From Lachnospiraceae bacterium (GTDB lineage: Bacteria; Bacillota; Clostridia; Lachnospirales; Lachnospiraceae): a stretch of 58,122 nucleotides of DNA. The notes under the pieces are model-generated. The model saw only the letters and a list, made by a program, of their open reading frames with translations, did not search any database and was not told the origin of the DNA. The translations under genes were made by a program, and so were the position numbers. Below, in pieces: positions 1 to 9,183 of the stretch. The stretch covers positions 1 through 58,122 of the forward strand of contig JAKSSE010000003.1 in assembly GCA_024403255.1 (NCBI GenBank), read 5' to 3'. The first letter of the stretch is position 1; the number at the start of each line of letters is the position of its first letter.

Positions 1-91
1 TACCCAAAACCTTCAAGCCCTCGGTCACTTTTGGGTAACTATGCAAGCTCAGATGCCAATGTTACCCAAAACCCACAATCAAAACAAAAAA

Positions 92-120
92 TAACCCCCC
101 TGCGCTAGCAGGGGGCCTAA
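92..120 (-). terminator. Rho-independent terminator of the amino-acid ABC operon
   Basis: An 8-bp GC stem (positions 96-103 with 108-115, four-base loop) is followed on the minus strand by a T-rich run. It lies just after the 88-codon gene and ends the minus-strand operon that begins at 2671. Confidence 0.85.
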
Positions 121-134
121 AAAACACTTATAAT

Positions 135-401
135 TTATTCTTCCATCTGAGCTTTGAGCTCCAAGATGCGCTGTTCGCAGTCCTGAGCGGATTTTACAAG
201 AAGCTCAAGCTCGCCTTCTGAATCATCTGGATGAGCTTTTGCATATTTTCTTCCAATCTCAGTGTAGGTATCAGTTAAAGTTCTTTTTTCTTTTGAAAGT
301 GCTGCACTGAGCTTAACTTTCTCGGCAACTTCATCGCCTTTTTCCTTGATGAATGCGCCAAAATCTGTCATCTTTTCTGTGAAATCATCCATAAATGCCA
401 T
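135..401 (-). CDS. Small coiled-coil protein of unknown function, last gene of the ABC operon
   Basis: An 88-residue charged protein, rich in Glu and Lys and predicted to be largely helical or coiled coil, with no signal peptide or membrane segment. It begins 11 bases after the stop of the transporter ATPase with a strong ribosome site (AAGGAGG), so it is very probably co-transcribed with the importer, and a terminator follows it. I do not recognise a named family. The position suggests an accessory to the transporter, but the sequence itself shows no function. Confidence 0.75.
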   Translation of the reverse strand: MAFMDDFTEKMTDFGAFIKEKGDEVAEKVKLSAALSKEKRTLTDTYTEIGRKYAKAHPDDSEGELELLVKSAQDCEQRILELKAQMEE

Positions 402-412
402 AGTGAACCTCC

Positions 413-1198
413 TTAACCTTCTGTGTATCTTGAAAGGAATTGTTTTGTTCTTTCTTCCTGTGGATTGTTTATTACATCGTTGGCAGGGCCCATTTCGACA
501 ATGTTTCCGCCATCCATGAACATAACGGTATCAGCTACATCACGGGCAAATGCCATCTCATGAGTTACGATAATCATAGTGGTATTTTTCTCTGCCAGCG
601 AACGGATAACCTTAAGAACTTCACCTGTAAGCTCTGGATCAAGAGCAGAAGTCGGCTCATCAAAGCAAAGGATGTCTGGCGATAATGCCAAAGCTCTTGC
701 AATAGCCACTCGCTGCTGCTGGCCACCAGAAAGCTGATGAGGATAATGGTTCATTCTCTCTGAAAGTCCCATCATATCTAAAAGTTCTTTGCCATGTTCT
801 TTAATTTCTGCAAGAATCTTAGCCTTATTTGCTGCAAAGTCTGGCATTGACTTTGCCTTTAAGGTCTCGGCAAGACATACATTATCTAATGCTGTGTACT
901 GAGGAAAAAGATTGAAGGACTGAAAAACAAGTCCAAAGTGAAGTCTTCTCTCTCTTATGTCCGCCTCGGATAACTTTATATTCTCTGAAGCATCAAAAAC
1001 TTTGTCACCTGCGACATAGATGGTGCCTTCAGTCGGTGTCTCAAGATAATTAAGGCAACGCAAAAGGGTGGTTTTTCCACTTCCGGAAGAACCAATAACA
1101 GCCAAAGCTTTTCCCTGCTCCAGCTCAAAATTAATGTCTTTTAAAACTTCGGTATTGCCGAAAGTCTTTTTTAATCCTTTTACTTCAAGTATTGCCAT
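413..1198 (-). CDS. Polar amino-acid ABC transporter, ATP-binding protein
   Basis: A 261-residue ATPase of the GlnQ/HisP type that powers amino-acid uptake at the inner face of the membrane. Walker A GSSGSGKT is at about residues 36-43, the Q-loop in VFQSFNLFPQ near 91-100, the ABC signature LSGGQQQR at 156-163, and Walker B ILCFDEP at 176-182 with the catalytic Glu. The switch His lies in IIVTHEM. Length is normal for the family, with a slightly long insertion around residues 118-140. Its start codon overlaps the stop of the permease gene by one base, so the two are translationally coupled. The exact substrate cannot be read from the sequence. Confidence 0.95.
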   Translation of the reverse strand: MAILEVKGLKKTFGNTEVLKDINFELEQGKALAVIGSSGSGKTTLLRCLNYLETPTEGTIYVAGDKVFDASENIKLSEADIRERRLHFGLVFQSFNLFPQYTALDNVCLAETLKAKSMPDFAANKAKILAEIKEHGKELLDMMGLSERMNHYPHQLSGGQQQRVAIARALALSPDILCFDEPTSALDPELTGEVLKVIRSLAEKNTTMIIVTHEMAFARDVADTVMFMDGGNIVEMGPANDVINNPQEERTKQFLSRYTEG

Positions 1199-1881
1199 TA
1201 TTTAAAAAATGAAAGTTTCTTCTCTATCTTTCCAAAAAGAAGTGTTAATACGCCGGTAAAAAGTAAGTAGTAGACCGCTGTAAAGAAAAGTGGCCATATT
1301 ACACCGGAAATGCCCTGAGAACCTTTGAGGAAGGACTGACCTGCCCAAATGATTTCCTGAAGGGCGATAATTCTGGCCAAAGAAGTATCTTTTACCAGAG
1401 TAATAATTTCATTTGCCATCGGTGGAACAATTCTCTTTATCATCTGAAGAAGGATAACCTTAAAGAAAATCTGGCTTTTTGTCATGCCGAGCACAAGACC
1501 GGCTTCCCTTTGACCTACTGATACTCCTTCAATTCCGCCTCTGTAAATTTCTGAGAAATAGCAGGCGTAGTTGATGATAAAAGCTACACTCGATGCGAAA
1601 AATCTACCCATCTCGCCACTTCCCCAGATGGCATTTTTAAGTACCAGTCCAGGGAAATAGTAGATGATTAACAGCTGTATCATAAGTGGGGTTCCGCGAA
1701 CTACCCAGACAATGCCTTTCACTAAGTAGCGCAAAGGCTTTATTCTGGACATGGAACCAAATGAAATAACTAAACCAAGCGGAATAGCGCCAATTAAAGT
1801 GATAGCAAATAAACGCAGGGTCTGTAAGAAACCTACGTTTAATGATCCTAATACAATTGGAAACTGTTCCGAAAATGACAT
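1198..1881 (-). CDS. Polar amino-acid ABC transporter, permease
   Basis: A 227-residue HisM/GlnP-type inner-membrane permease with about five hydrophobic segments and the cytoplasmic coupling loop typical of this family (REAGLVLGMTKSQIF, around residues 125-140). The region before it, EIYRGGIEGV, is also characteristic. It sits one base downstream of the binding-protein gene and overlaps the ATPase gene by one base, so the order is binding protein, permease, ATPase. Only one permease is encoded, so a homodimer is expected. Confidence 0.95.
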   Translation of the reverse strand: MSFSEQFPIVLGSLNVGFLQTLRLFAITLIGAIPLGLVISFGSMSRIKPLRYLVKGIVWVVRGTPLMIQLLIIYYFPGLVLKNAIWGSGEMGRFFASSVAFIINYACYFSEIYRGGIEGVSVGQREAGLVLGMTKSQIFFKVILLQMIKRIVPPMANEIITLVKDTSLARIIALQEIIWAGQSFLKGSQGISGVIWPLFFTAVYYLLFTGVLTLLFGKIEKKLSFFK

Positions 1882-1882
1882 A

Positions 1883-2671
1883 TTACTGTGCGATAACTGA
1901 AGCTGAAACGCCGTACTTCTCTGCCATAGCCATCATTGAACCATCTTCATATGCTGACTTGAAGAAGTCGTTTGCAAGTGCTGCAAGGTCTGAACCCTTT
2001 CTGAATCCAACACCGTACTTCTCTTCGTTAAGACCAACGGTATATGTAAGGTTGTCATAGCCAGTGCCTTCGCCAACCATTGCTGCTGCCATAAGAGCAT
2101 CAATAACTGCTGCATCAGAGGTGCCAGCTGCTACTTCCATAAGTGCATCTGCCTGAGCCTTTACAGGAGTGCAGTTATATCCGAGTGCGGTTACTTCCTC
2201 TTCTCCAGCCGAACCAGCTTCAACTGCAAAAACAAGATCCTTCATGCTCTCAACATCAGGATAGTTTGCTGCAGCATCCTTAGGAAGGATTACCATCTGA
2301 GCGTTATTGCAGTATGCATTGGTACACTCCATTGCTGAGGTTACCTCATCGGTAAGTGTCATACCATTCCATACACAGTCGATAGATTTTGAATCAAGCT
2401 CAAGAACCTTGTTGTCCCAGTCGATTTCTACGAACTCAACCTCTACGCCAAGGCTGTCTGCAAATGCGGTAGCAAGATCTGCATCAAAACCAATCCAATT
2501 ACCAGCATCATCCTTGTAATCCATTGGTGCAAAGTCAGTAATACCAACTACTAACTTACCATTTGCCTTTACTGCTTCTGCGTCTGACTCACCAGACTGC
2601 TTAGCTGATCCACATGCGGTCATTCCGATAGTAAGGGTGAGCGCAAGTGCTGCTGCTAAAATCTTTTTCAT
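1883..2671 (-). CDS. Amino-acid ABC transporter substrate-binding lipoprotein
   Basis: A 262-residue family 3 extracellular solute-binding protein. It has a lipoprotein signal peptide with lipobox around IGMTACG (Cys 20) and then the bilobed binding domain. The segment DFAPMDYKDDAGNWIGFDAD is the typical first-lobe signature of cystine/glutamine/polar amino-acid binders. The start has a good ribosome site (AGAGGAAAG). It is first in the four-gene uptake operon. The sequence does not fix which amino acid is bound. Confidence 0.95.
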   Translation of the reverse strand: MKKILAAALALTLTIGMTACGSAKQSGESDAEAVKANGKLVVGITDFAPMDYKDDAGNWIGFDADLATAFADSLGVEVEFVEIDWDNKVLELDSKSIDCVWNGMTLTDEVTSAMECTNAYCNNAQMVILPKDAAANYPDVESMKDLVFAVEAGSAGEEEVTALGYNCTPVKAQADALMEVAAGTSDAAVIDALMAAAMVGEGTGYDNLTYTVGLNEEKYGVGFRKGSDLAALANDFFKSAYEDGSMMAMAEKYGVSASVIAQ

Positions 2672-2700
2672 TTTCTTTCCTCTTTCTTCTTATAAAATAA

Positions 2701-2739
2701 AACATGCTGTCTGCGAAATAATACCACAAACAGCATGTT
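2701..2739 (-). terminator. Terminator of the chemoreceptor gene
   Basis: A 10-bp inverted repeat (AACATGCTGT paired with ACAGCATGTT) is followed on the minus strand by a T-rich tail. It separates the chemoreceptor gene from the downstream ABC importer operon. Confidence 0.75.
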
Positions 2740-2757
2740 CTTACAAATCTTTATAAA

Positions 2758-4482
2758 TTAGTTAATCTTGAATACGTTTACTGAATCTTCAAGCTTAACT
2801 GAGATGTCCTGAAGCATGGTTGCTGAAGAGGTCATCTCCTGGATAGAAGCTGAAACCTGAGTAGTTGAAGCTGAAGTTTCCTGAGTAGATGCCATATTCT
2901 CCTGAGCTACAGCTGAAAGGGTTTCTACTACCTGTACTACGCTCTCACGGGATCTATCAAGCTTCTCTGCAGTCTGGGAAATGCTATCGATTTCCTGTCT
3001 TGAAACTCGGATACCATCGATAACTCCCTCGAAAATCTCACCAGTCTTTGTAACCATCTCGCTCTGCTCAGTCATAATCTTCTGAACATCGGTCATGGTC
3101 TCAACTGATTTCTTAGCATCAACCATAAGCTGACCTATGATTTCCTCAATTCTTCTAGCTGAAGCATCTGACTGATCAGCAAGCTTTGAAATCTGGTCTG
3201 CTACTACTGCGAAACCTCTACCTGCCTCACCTGCACGAGCTGCCTCGATAGAAGCATTAAGTGAAAGAAGGCTTGTTTCTTCTGCGATATCTGTGATGAG
3301 GTTTGTTGCCTCTGCAATCTTTTTAGCTGAATCGTTAGTAGTGTTTGTCTGCTCAGCGATAACAACGATTGACTCAACAGTACGCTTATTGATTGCCTGT
3401 AGCTTATCAAGAACTTCATTTGCTTCGATTCCTGCTTTTTCCATGGAATCCGCATTTTCCTGAAGTCTCTTAACACCACTGGTTGTCTCTTCAATCATAA
3501 GACCCATCTCAACAACGCTGTCGCTAGCGCTCTGGGTTTCATCTGCCTGTGAGCTTGCGCCTGTCGCGATATCCTGAACTGCTCTTTCTACGGTCTCAAC
3601 TGCGATTGAACTCTCAGTTGCTTCCTTACCAAGAACGGTTGAAGTCTCCTGTACTGCATATGAGTGCTCAACGATTTCGCTGACAACTCGGATAAATTTA
3701 TGCTTAAGCTCTGCAATTGCTCTGCTAAGTTCACCAACTTCATCTTTGCCCTTAAGTGACTTCTCTGGGATATTTACGGTAAGGTCACCAGAAGAAACGG
3801 CCTCAAGGATCTTGATACCGCCGTTGATTCGTTTTGATATACCAACTGCTACGATTACGATAAGGACTGCTGCTATAACTGCAACGATAACGGCTATAAC
3901 ACACATTGTTACAACGATGCCATTGATTGATGCAATTACATCAGCTGCTGGCATACCAGCAAATACCATACCTACAGGTGCATCAGCATTTCCGAATACT
4001 GCTCCGTTATAAAGGGGACGGAAATATCCATAATACTGAACGCCGTTGATTATAACATCATCTGAGAAGTATTCTTCTCCACCTTCCAAAGTCTTAGAAA
4101 CAGCTGCAGCTGGCGCTATTTCTCCATCTATTCTGTCTCCCGCCGCATTCTTTATAGTAGTCATTGCAACTGCATCGGCATAATAAACAGAAATATCTAC
4201 ATCTGCAGATTCTTTAATTCTATCGCACATATCACGGCTCTCATTGATAAGAGTAGATCCGTTTCTAAGGAAGTCGCCTTCCATGTGGAAGTTATTGTAA
4301 CAAACACCTGCTGTGTAAAGCGAAATATCCTGCTCCATCAACATACCAACTGAGGTAAGCTGAGATTCAATCTGCTCATTCATAGCAGCATTTATCTGCT
4401 TATAAGATGAAAAACATACAATAACTGTGAGAACTGTGATTGGGAGTAATCCCAAAAGAATCATTTTTGATTTTAATTTCAT
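2758..4482 (-). CDS. Methyl-accepting chemotaxis protein
   Basis: A 574-residue transmembrane chemoreceptor. It has an N-terminal membrane helix, an outer sensor of about 150 residues (probably single-Cache-like), a second membrane helix rich in Val/Ile/Ala, a HAMP region, and a long cytoplasmic signalling coiled coil whose hairpin tip contains ARAGEAGRGFAVVADQ. It would transmit ligand binding to CheA/CheW; no che genes are in this window. The ATG at 4482 is preferred over the longer frame to 4521 because a G-rich ribosome site lies just before it and the membrane helix begins at once. It is divergent from the TetR gene. The ligand is unknown. Confidence 0.92.
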   Translation of the reverse strand: MKLKSKMILLGLLPITVLTVIVCFSSYKQINAAMNEQIESQLTSVGMLMEQDISLYTAGVCYNNFHMEGDFLRNGSTLINESRDMCDRIKESADVDISVYYADAVAMTTIKNAAGDRIDGEIAPAAAVSKTLEGGEEYFSDDVIINGVQYYGYFRPLYNGAVFGNADAPVGMVFAGMPAADVIASINGIVVTMCVIAVIVAVIAAVLIVIVAVGISKRINGGIKILEAVSSGDLTVNIPEKSLKGKDEVGELSRAIAELKHKFIRVVSEIVEHSYAVQETSTVLGKEATESSIAVETVERAVQDIATGASSQADETQSASDSVVEMGLMIEETTSGVKRLQENADSMEKAGIEANEVLDKLQAINKRTVESIVVIAEQTNTTNDSAKKIAEATNLITDIAEETSLLSLNASIEAARAGEAGRGFAVVADQISKLADQSDASARRIEEIIGQLMVDAKKSVETMTDVQKIMTEQSEMVTKTGEIFEGVIDGIRVSRQEIDSISQTAEKLDRSRESVVQVVETLSAVAQENMASTQETSASTTQVSASIQEMTSSATMLQDISVKLEDSVNVFKIN

Positions 4483-4672
4483 TTTAATCCCCCCGGTAAA
4501 ATGGATTGCGACACCACGCATTTGATAGAATTATAGCACACAAAAAAATTTTTGTGTAGTAATTTAGTACCTCTATTTAATTTTGTACACTTTTAATAAT
4601 ATACACCTATTCCAAAACTCGACAATATGTTTTATAATGACTATCAATCAACAAATATACGGGGAGAATTTT

Positions 4673-5275
4673 ATGATAAGTAAAGTTAAAAAAACCGACA
4701 GACGCGTTAGAAAAACCGAGGCACAGCTTAAACACGGTCTTGTTACGCTTATGCAGAGAAAAAGCATTCGAGAGATAACCGTTAAGGAGCTTGTAGAAGA
4801 AGTGGATATAAACCGCTCGACTTTCTACTTACATTATTCAGATATTTTCCAGATGCTTGACTGCATAGAGGAGGATCTTGCAAACGACTTCAAAAACGTT
4901 CTTAAGACCATTCCCAAGGACTGCGTTACAAATATGGATAAGGCTCACCATTTTCTTATGAACCTTTTTATCCTGTTTGAAAATAACAGAGAGCTTTGCC
5001 GTGCGCTTTTAGGTCCAAACGGAGACCCAAGCTTCTGCGACAAAATTCTTAAACTCATATCTGAAACGGTGCAGTTTCACATAGCAAAGCTTTTCCCTGT
5101 TGAATCAAGGGATGCTTACCACATTCACACTTATGCACTTAACGGCTGCTTTGGACTTATAAAAGAATGGTTAAATAGCCCTGTGGAATCACATGATGCT
5201 CCGGAACATATGGCTGAGCTTGCTTTCTCTATGTTACTTGCAACCTTTAATGCCACAAACGAGAAATCAAAATAG
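4673..5275 (+). CDS. TetR/AcrR family transcriptional regulator
   Basis: A 200-residue regulator. The N-terminal helix-turn-helix (about residues 15-60) has the TetR pattern ITVKELVEEVDINRSTFYLHY. The C-terminal half is a variable all-helical ligand domain of the type often paired with this class in Firmicutes. The ATG at 4673 is chosen because GGGGAG sits at normal spacing before it; the open frame extends 30 codons upstream without such a site. The last 9 bases overlap the tail of the convergent DUF2142 gene. Targets are unknown; the divergent chemoreceptor is one candidate. Confidence 0.88.
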   Translation: MISKVKKTDRRVRKTEAQLKHGLVTLMQRKSIREITVKELVEEVDINRSTFYLHYSDIFQMLDCIEEDLANDFKNVLKTIPKDCVTNMDKAHHFLMNLFILFENNRELCRALLGPNGDPSFCDKILKLISETVQFHIAKLFPVESRDAYHIHTYALNGCFGLIKEWLNSPVESHDAPEHMAELAFSMLLATFNATNEKSK

Positions 5276-6823
5276 GTATCTTGCAACCATAGTTACAAGA
5301 GCCGCTATACACATAGCCGATAAGCCCATCCAGGGATAGATAGATAATGCCACTTCTTCCTCGCCATCCTTTTTTAGAGCAAGGACGAAAAGAAGTATCA
5401 TAGGAATGTAGTAACGACCCTGCATTCCGGTTATATATCCAAGTCCTACCGGAGTATACTGAAGATAAAGACTTGTTAAAGTCAGTACAATGAGAATAGC
5501 TACTATTACAAATAGTGCTATTCTTATTTTTTTCCAATTTTCGTCTTTTACAGACACGCTTTCATTTTTGACAATGTAGAAAAAGATTCCAGCGCACACT
5601 GTAACAATCACATAATCACAGGCTATATCCATCATTCCCATGCATCCACCAAAAAGATATATCATCTGAATGATGAAATATTTACCAAAAGTACGGTAAA
5701 GAACAAGAAGATAGTTTATCGGATGTTTAAGCATTCCAGAAAGCTGCTCACCACTATTTACCGCCTCTCCAAAAGGAAGAAAACCATGGCAAATAGCCAG
5801 CCAGCCCAAAGAAAAGACACCCGCCAATGCGCAAAGTGCGAAAGTGCTGATAATATAGTTTTTAGTTTTACCATCACCTATCCTGTTTAAAGGCAAAAGG
5901 AAAACGCAAAGGCACACAGGAAGGTAAACAACCTTACAAGATGCAACCATAATGCATAGAATGCTTAAAAGTATGAACTGCTTTTTGCCTATCTTTTCTA
6001 TTTTTCCATATCGAAGGTACATCACATAGGAAAAAAGCGCTGTTGCCATTGCGTACGCCATGCCATCTGCTGCAAGCGACATACATTCCTGAACAGTAAT
6101 CGGCAAAAGAGATACCGCCATAAGCACATTTTTCCCAACAGGAATATTTTTAATAGAAAGATATAAAACAAATCCTATAGTTAAAAATGCAAAAAATCTT
6201 CCAAAATATGCTGTTAAAAGGACATTTTTTGTGATAACTCTACCCAAAAGTACGCCCAGTGCCTGTGGAAGATAGCTAAGCGGTGAATAAAGCGCTGTAT
6301 TTTCATATTCAAGGTGAATCTCGTTATCCGAGATTTTTTCACCAAAATTTTCTCTCAAATCACGGTAAGTAATACTCGAGTCCGGCATATTTGCATCGAG
6401 GTTCTCTGGCAAAAATCCGCCAACCTCTCCGAACTCATCCATATCGGAAATTAGACCTCCGCGGCTTATTTCAAAGGCACGAAGAAAGTGGTGTGGCTCG
6501 TCTGGTACACCTGGTACAGGCACGAGACCCAAGAATAATAGACCTATAGAAAGGTATAAAACAGCAAACATCTGATGCTGCTTCATATTATCTTTAAAAA
6601 GATAAATGGCTGTTGAAATTGCGCCCCAAACAAGAACCGCAATCAGTGTAACAAGCCAAAAATTCCTGTTAAGGTTTGCCATATACATCATGTGGCGTTC
6701 GCTGCCCGCAAACTCGCTAACCGCAACAGTATCTGCAAACTCATTAAAAGCAGCCTTTGTGACAAAACCCACAAAGACTGCTATTAACAACTGAAAATAT
6801 AAATACTTTTTTGAATACATCAA
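5267..6823 (-). CDS. DUF2142 family multispanning membrane protein
   Basis: A 518-residue integral membrane protein with about twelve hydrophobic segments. The loop after the third segment holds PGVPDEPHHFLRAFEISRGG (about residues 103-122), the hallmark of DUF2142 proteins. These resemble lipid-linked-sugar glycosyltransferases of the GT-C fold and often accompany surface polysaccharide genes, but their reaction is not established. It is the last gene of a long minus-strand run that includes a glycosyltransferase-GtrA protein and a phosphodiester glycosidase, which fits an envelope-glycan role. The start lies 2 bases after the STAS gene stop. Confidence 0.8.
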   Translation of the reverse strand: MMYSKKYLYFQLLIAVFVGFVTKAAFNEFADTVAVSEFAGSERHMMYMANLNRNFWLVTLIAVLVWGAISTAIYLFKDNMKQHQMFAVLYLSIGLLFLGLVPVPGVPDEPHHFLRAFEISRGGLISDMDEFGEVGGFLPENLDANMPDSSITYRDLRENFGEKISDNEIHLEYENTALYSPLSYLPQALGVLLGRVITKNVLLTAYFGRFFAFLTIGFVLYLSIKNIPVGKNVLMAVSLLPITVQECMSLAADGMAYAMATALFSYVMYLRYGKIEKIGKKQFILLSILCIMVASCKVVYLPVCLCVFLLPLNRIGDGKTKNYIISTFALCALAGVFSLGWLAICHGFLPFGEAVNSGEQLSGMLKHPINYLLVLYRTFGKYFIIQMIYLFGGCMGMMDIACDYVIVTVCAGIFFYIVKNESVSVKDENWKKIRIALFVIVAILIVLTLTSLYLQYTPVGLGYITGMQGRYYIPMILLFVLALKKDGEEEVALSIYPWMGLSAMCIAALVTMVARYLF

Positions 6824-6825
6824 AA

Positions 6826-7122
6826 CTACTCGATAGTAAGAATATCTGAGAATCCGGTTACTTCAAATACTTCTGATACGGTCTCATTTGAATTCTTTAC
6901 TACAAGACCTTCCTTCTTTAAAAGCTCTTTATGCATAGAAAGAATAACTCGAAGTCCTGCTGATGATACGTACTCAAGCTCTGCTAAATCAAGTACTGCC
7001 GAAGATACATTCGCAAGATCACCTGCAATAGCTGCCTCGAGCTCAGGTGCTGTCATAGTATCAAGTCTTCCTGCAAGTGCGATATTTAATTTTGTTCCTT
7101 CAATATTTTTGGTAATCTTCAT
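6826..7122 (-). CDS. STAS-domain anti-sigma-factor antagonist
   Basis: A 98-residue single STAS domain protein of the SpoIIAA/RsbV class. In that family an unphosphorylated antagonist binds an anti-sigma kinase and frees the sigma factor; phosphorylation of a conserved Ser reverses this. The equivalent segment here is YVSSAGLRVIL (residues 51-61), with Ser 54 the likely acceptor. No sigma factor or canonical anti-sigma kinase is adjacent. Directly upstream are a protein with a degenerate anti-sigma-like domain and an MscS channel carrying the same domain, suggesting one signalling unit. Ribosome site GGAGAG precedes the start. Confidence 0.88.
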   Translation of the reverse strand: MKITKNIEGTKLNIALAGRLDTMTAPELEAAIAGDLANVSSAVLDLAELEYVSSAGLRVILSMHKELLKKEGLVVKNSNETVSEVFEVTGFSDILTIE

Positions 7123-7132
7123 CGTCTCTCTC

Positions 7133-7723
7133 CTATAATTCTGTGTATACTACAATGTCTACTCTATCATTTCTGTATGAAATTTTAATGTCCTTTGCTA
7201 ACTTCTTAAGCACTGACATCTCAAGCTCGTCCCAGGTACCTGCCTTCATATCTCTGTCAATGCTATCCTGGTATTTTGCAAGTGACCAGTCAATCTCCTC
7301 CTTGGACATTGCAAGAGTGCCACCATTAATACCTACCATTGATTCATCTACGATGCTTGCACCAGAATCTCTGAACATCTCGCCAAGATTATCAACGGCT
7401 TTTCTGATAAGACCGCTAAATCCCTTATATTCAACGTTAGGAGATACCTGATCAAGCTCATCCTTTGCTACAGTTCCAAGAATTGCTTCTGCTGCAAGAC
7501 GTACTTTCACATCGCCATCTTCATTTTCAATCCAGAAACGACCATTCTTTACATCAAGAACTCCGCCTATCATGCCCAGGACTTCTTCACTGATAAGTCT
7601 CAATCTTCTTGCCTTGGCCTCGTCTTCTTTAAAATAGGTTGTAAAATTTTCTACCTCATTGATGGCTCTTTCTACATCCCACTCTTTTCCCTCTATAGGG
7701 CATATCAAAGATTTCTTTATCAT
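7133..7723 (-). CDS. Degenerate anti-sigma-kinase-like protein, paralogous to the MscS C-terminal domain
   Basis: A 196-residue soluble protein without signal or membrane segments. It aligns by eye along nearly its whole length with the last 170 residues of the neighbouring MscS-type protein: RLRLISEEVLGMI matches RIRLLTEELLSVT, and the ends LAKDIKISYRNDRV and FADDLKISVIKNKV match. The ISEEVL helix resembles the N-box of GHKL anti-sigma kinases, but the usual Asn and a clear DxGxG box are missing, so ATP binding is doubtful. It lies between a STAS antagonist and the channel gene. Inference: a partner for the STAS protein, possibly a scaffold rather than a kinase. Confidence 0.6.
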   Translation of the reverse strand: MIKKSLICPIEGKEWDVERAINEVENFTTYFKEDEAKARRLRLISEEVLGMIGGVLDVKNGRFWIENEDGDVKVRLAAEAILGTVAKDELDQVSPNVEYKGFSGLIRKAVDNLGEMFRDSGASIVDESMVGINGGTLAMSKEEIDWSLAKYQDSIDRDMKAGTWDELEMSVLKKLAKDIKISYRNDRVDIVVYTEL

Positions 7724-7762
7724 TTCCTTCCTCCATTTAGTTAATCGGAATTATAACACTGT

Positions 7763-9175
7763 TTATTCTTCTTCCTCAATATTTTTTACAAGAAGTCGCA
7801 TTTTGACCTTATTTTTTATAACGCTAATCTTAAGATCATCAGCAAAAGATGTTATTACAGATCTCTCCAAAACATCTTTTTCCATCAAATTATCAATGCT
7901 TTCCTGCTCTTCTTTATATACGTTGTATGACCAGCGAGCCTCGTCAACCACCTCTGATTCATCATCACTATGCGAACCCTTAAGCATAGTGTTTACAGCA
8001 TTCTTTATTATAGAGGAAAAACCAGTAGGACCTATTTCCGACATAGTTTTTCGCATAATCTTTTTCCTATCTTTAGAGACATCTGCAAATCCCTCAAAAA
8101 CAAGCTCATAGTCAATGTCGCTTCTTTCGATATGAAACAGGCCATCCCTCATATTATCAAGACCTCTTGTCACAGATAAAAGTTCTTCGGTCAAAAGCCT
8201 GATTCTAAAAATCATTTTTCTGTCAAGATTTTCAGCCCTTGTATATCTTTCAACCTCTTTCATTACTGATTCTACTGTTTCATCTGAACTGTCAAAAGAA
8301 ACAACTTTTGATTTCTCTGCTCCACGACCAAGCTCATATCCCTTAATAGATGAGTTTGCCTGGACAGCATCCAGTTGAAGCCTACCTTTTTCAGAATTTT
8401 TGTAATTATCCTCCCCATAAAATACCTTTATAGATAATGGGAATGGGACATTATGCTCGGCAAAAACATCCTGAATAATTGAAAGAGCATTTCGTCTTAC
8501 CGAAGGCTGCTTTTCTACTAGATGATGAATTCGAAGTTTATAGGTAATCCAGCTTTCTTCTAAGCTCTGAGTATTTAAAAAATCACAGCTATAAACATAG
8601 CGAAGCCTCTCTATTCTGCTTGCACATATTCTGCACAAAGCTCTTGCGTATTTAGCATCGATGCTATAGCTAATAGGAACATCTACATCTACCCAGTCAC
8701 TGGCTTTCGAAATCTCTGAAATATTTCTATTGCATACAGCAAGAGTTTCTTCTGTGAAGTACATAAAAATCTTTGTAGTTTTTACATTAAAAGAAACTAC
8801 TTTTCCAAGTCTGCCATTATAAATTACACTGTCTCCAACCTTATAATAGCCCTCTATCATTATTGATAAACCCATAATGATATCTTTTAGAAGATCATTA
8901 AGCGCAAAACCAACAATAATTCCGGCAACGCCAAGGCTCCTTAATGCCACGCTGACATTTACTCCATTTACGGAAAGAGCAACTATAAAAAGCATCGCCA
9001 AAAGGACGATATTGATTACTTCAACAAAAATCTTAACAACCTTAAGAGTCTTTTGATTTTGTCCTTTAGTTCTGACTATTTTTTTATCAAGCGCATGATT
9101 GCCCATAATCAAAGCTACAGCTATGATTACAACAAGCAAAGTCTCAAAAAAATTCTTTGATACAAAATATGCCAT
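7763..9175 (-). CDS. MscS-family mechanosensitive channel with a fused anti-sigma-like C-terminal domain
   Basis: A 470-residue protein. About three membrane helices precede the MscS pore segment, whose Gly/Ala-rich helix is LGVAGIIVGFALNDLLKDI, and the beta domain follows (GYYKVGDSVIYNGRLGKV). After about residue 300 there is an extra cytoplasmic domain of about 170 residues that matches the separate protein encoded just downstream and has no place in ordinary MscS channels. That extension carries the N-box-like helix LLTEELLSV without obvious ATP-binding Gly motifs. Operon context with a STAS antagonist suggests coupling of membrane tension or osmotic state to partner-switch signalling; this is inference. 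Confidence 0.8.
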   Translation of the reverse strand: MAYFVSKNFFETLLVVIIAVALIMGNHALDKKIVRTKGQNQKTLKVVKIFVEVINIVLLAMLFIVALSVNGVNVSVALRSLGVAGIIVGFALNDLLKDIIMGLSIMIEGYYKVGDSVIYNGRLGKVVSFNVKTTKIFMYFTEETLAVCNRNISEISKASDWVDVDVPISYSIDAKYARALCRICASRIERLRYVYSCDFLNTQSLEESWITYKLRIHHLVEKQPSVRRNALSIIQDVFAEHNVPFPLSIKVFYGEDNYKNSEKGRLQLDAVQANSSIKGYELGRGAEKSKVVSFDSSDETVESVMKEVERYTRAENLDRKMIFRIRLLTEELLSVTRGLDNMRDGLFHIERSDIDYELVFEGFADVSKDRKKIMRKTMSEIGPTGFSSIIKNAVNTMLKGSHSDDESEVVDEARWSYNVYKEEQESIDNLMEKDVLERSVITSFADDLKISVIKNKVKMRLLVKNIEEEE

Positions 9176-9183
9176 CTATTCTC

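Noticed and set aside
7659..8111. Plus-strand ORF of 150 codons opposite the anti-sigma-like and MscS genes
   Set aside because: It is antisense of two well-supported genes, low-complexity Ser/Ile/Phe-rich, with no ribosome site.
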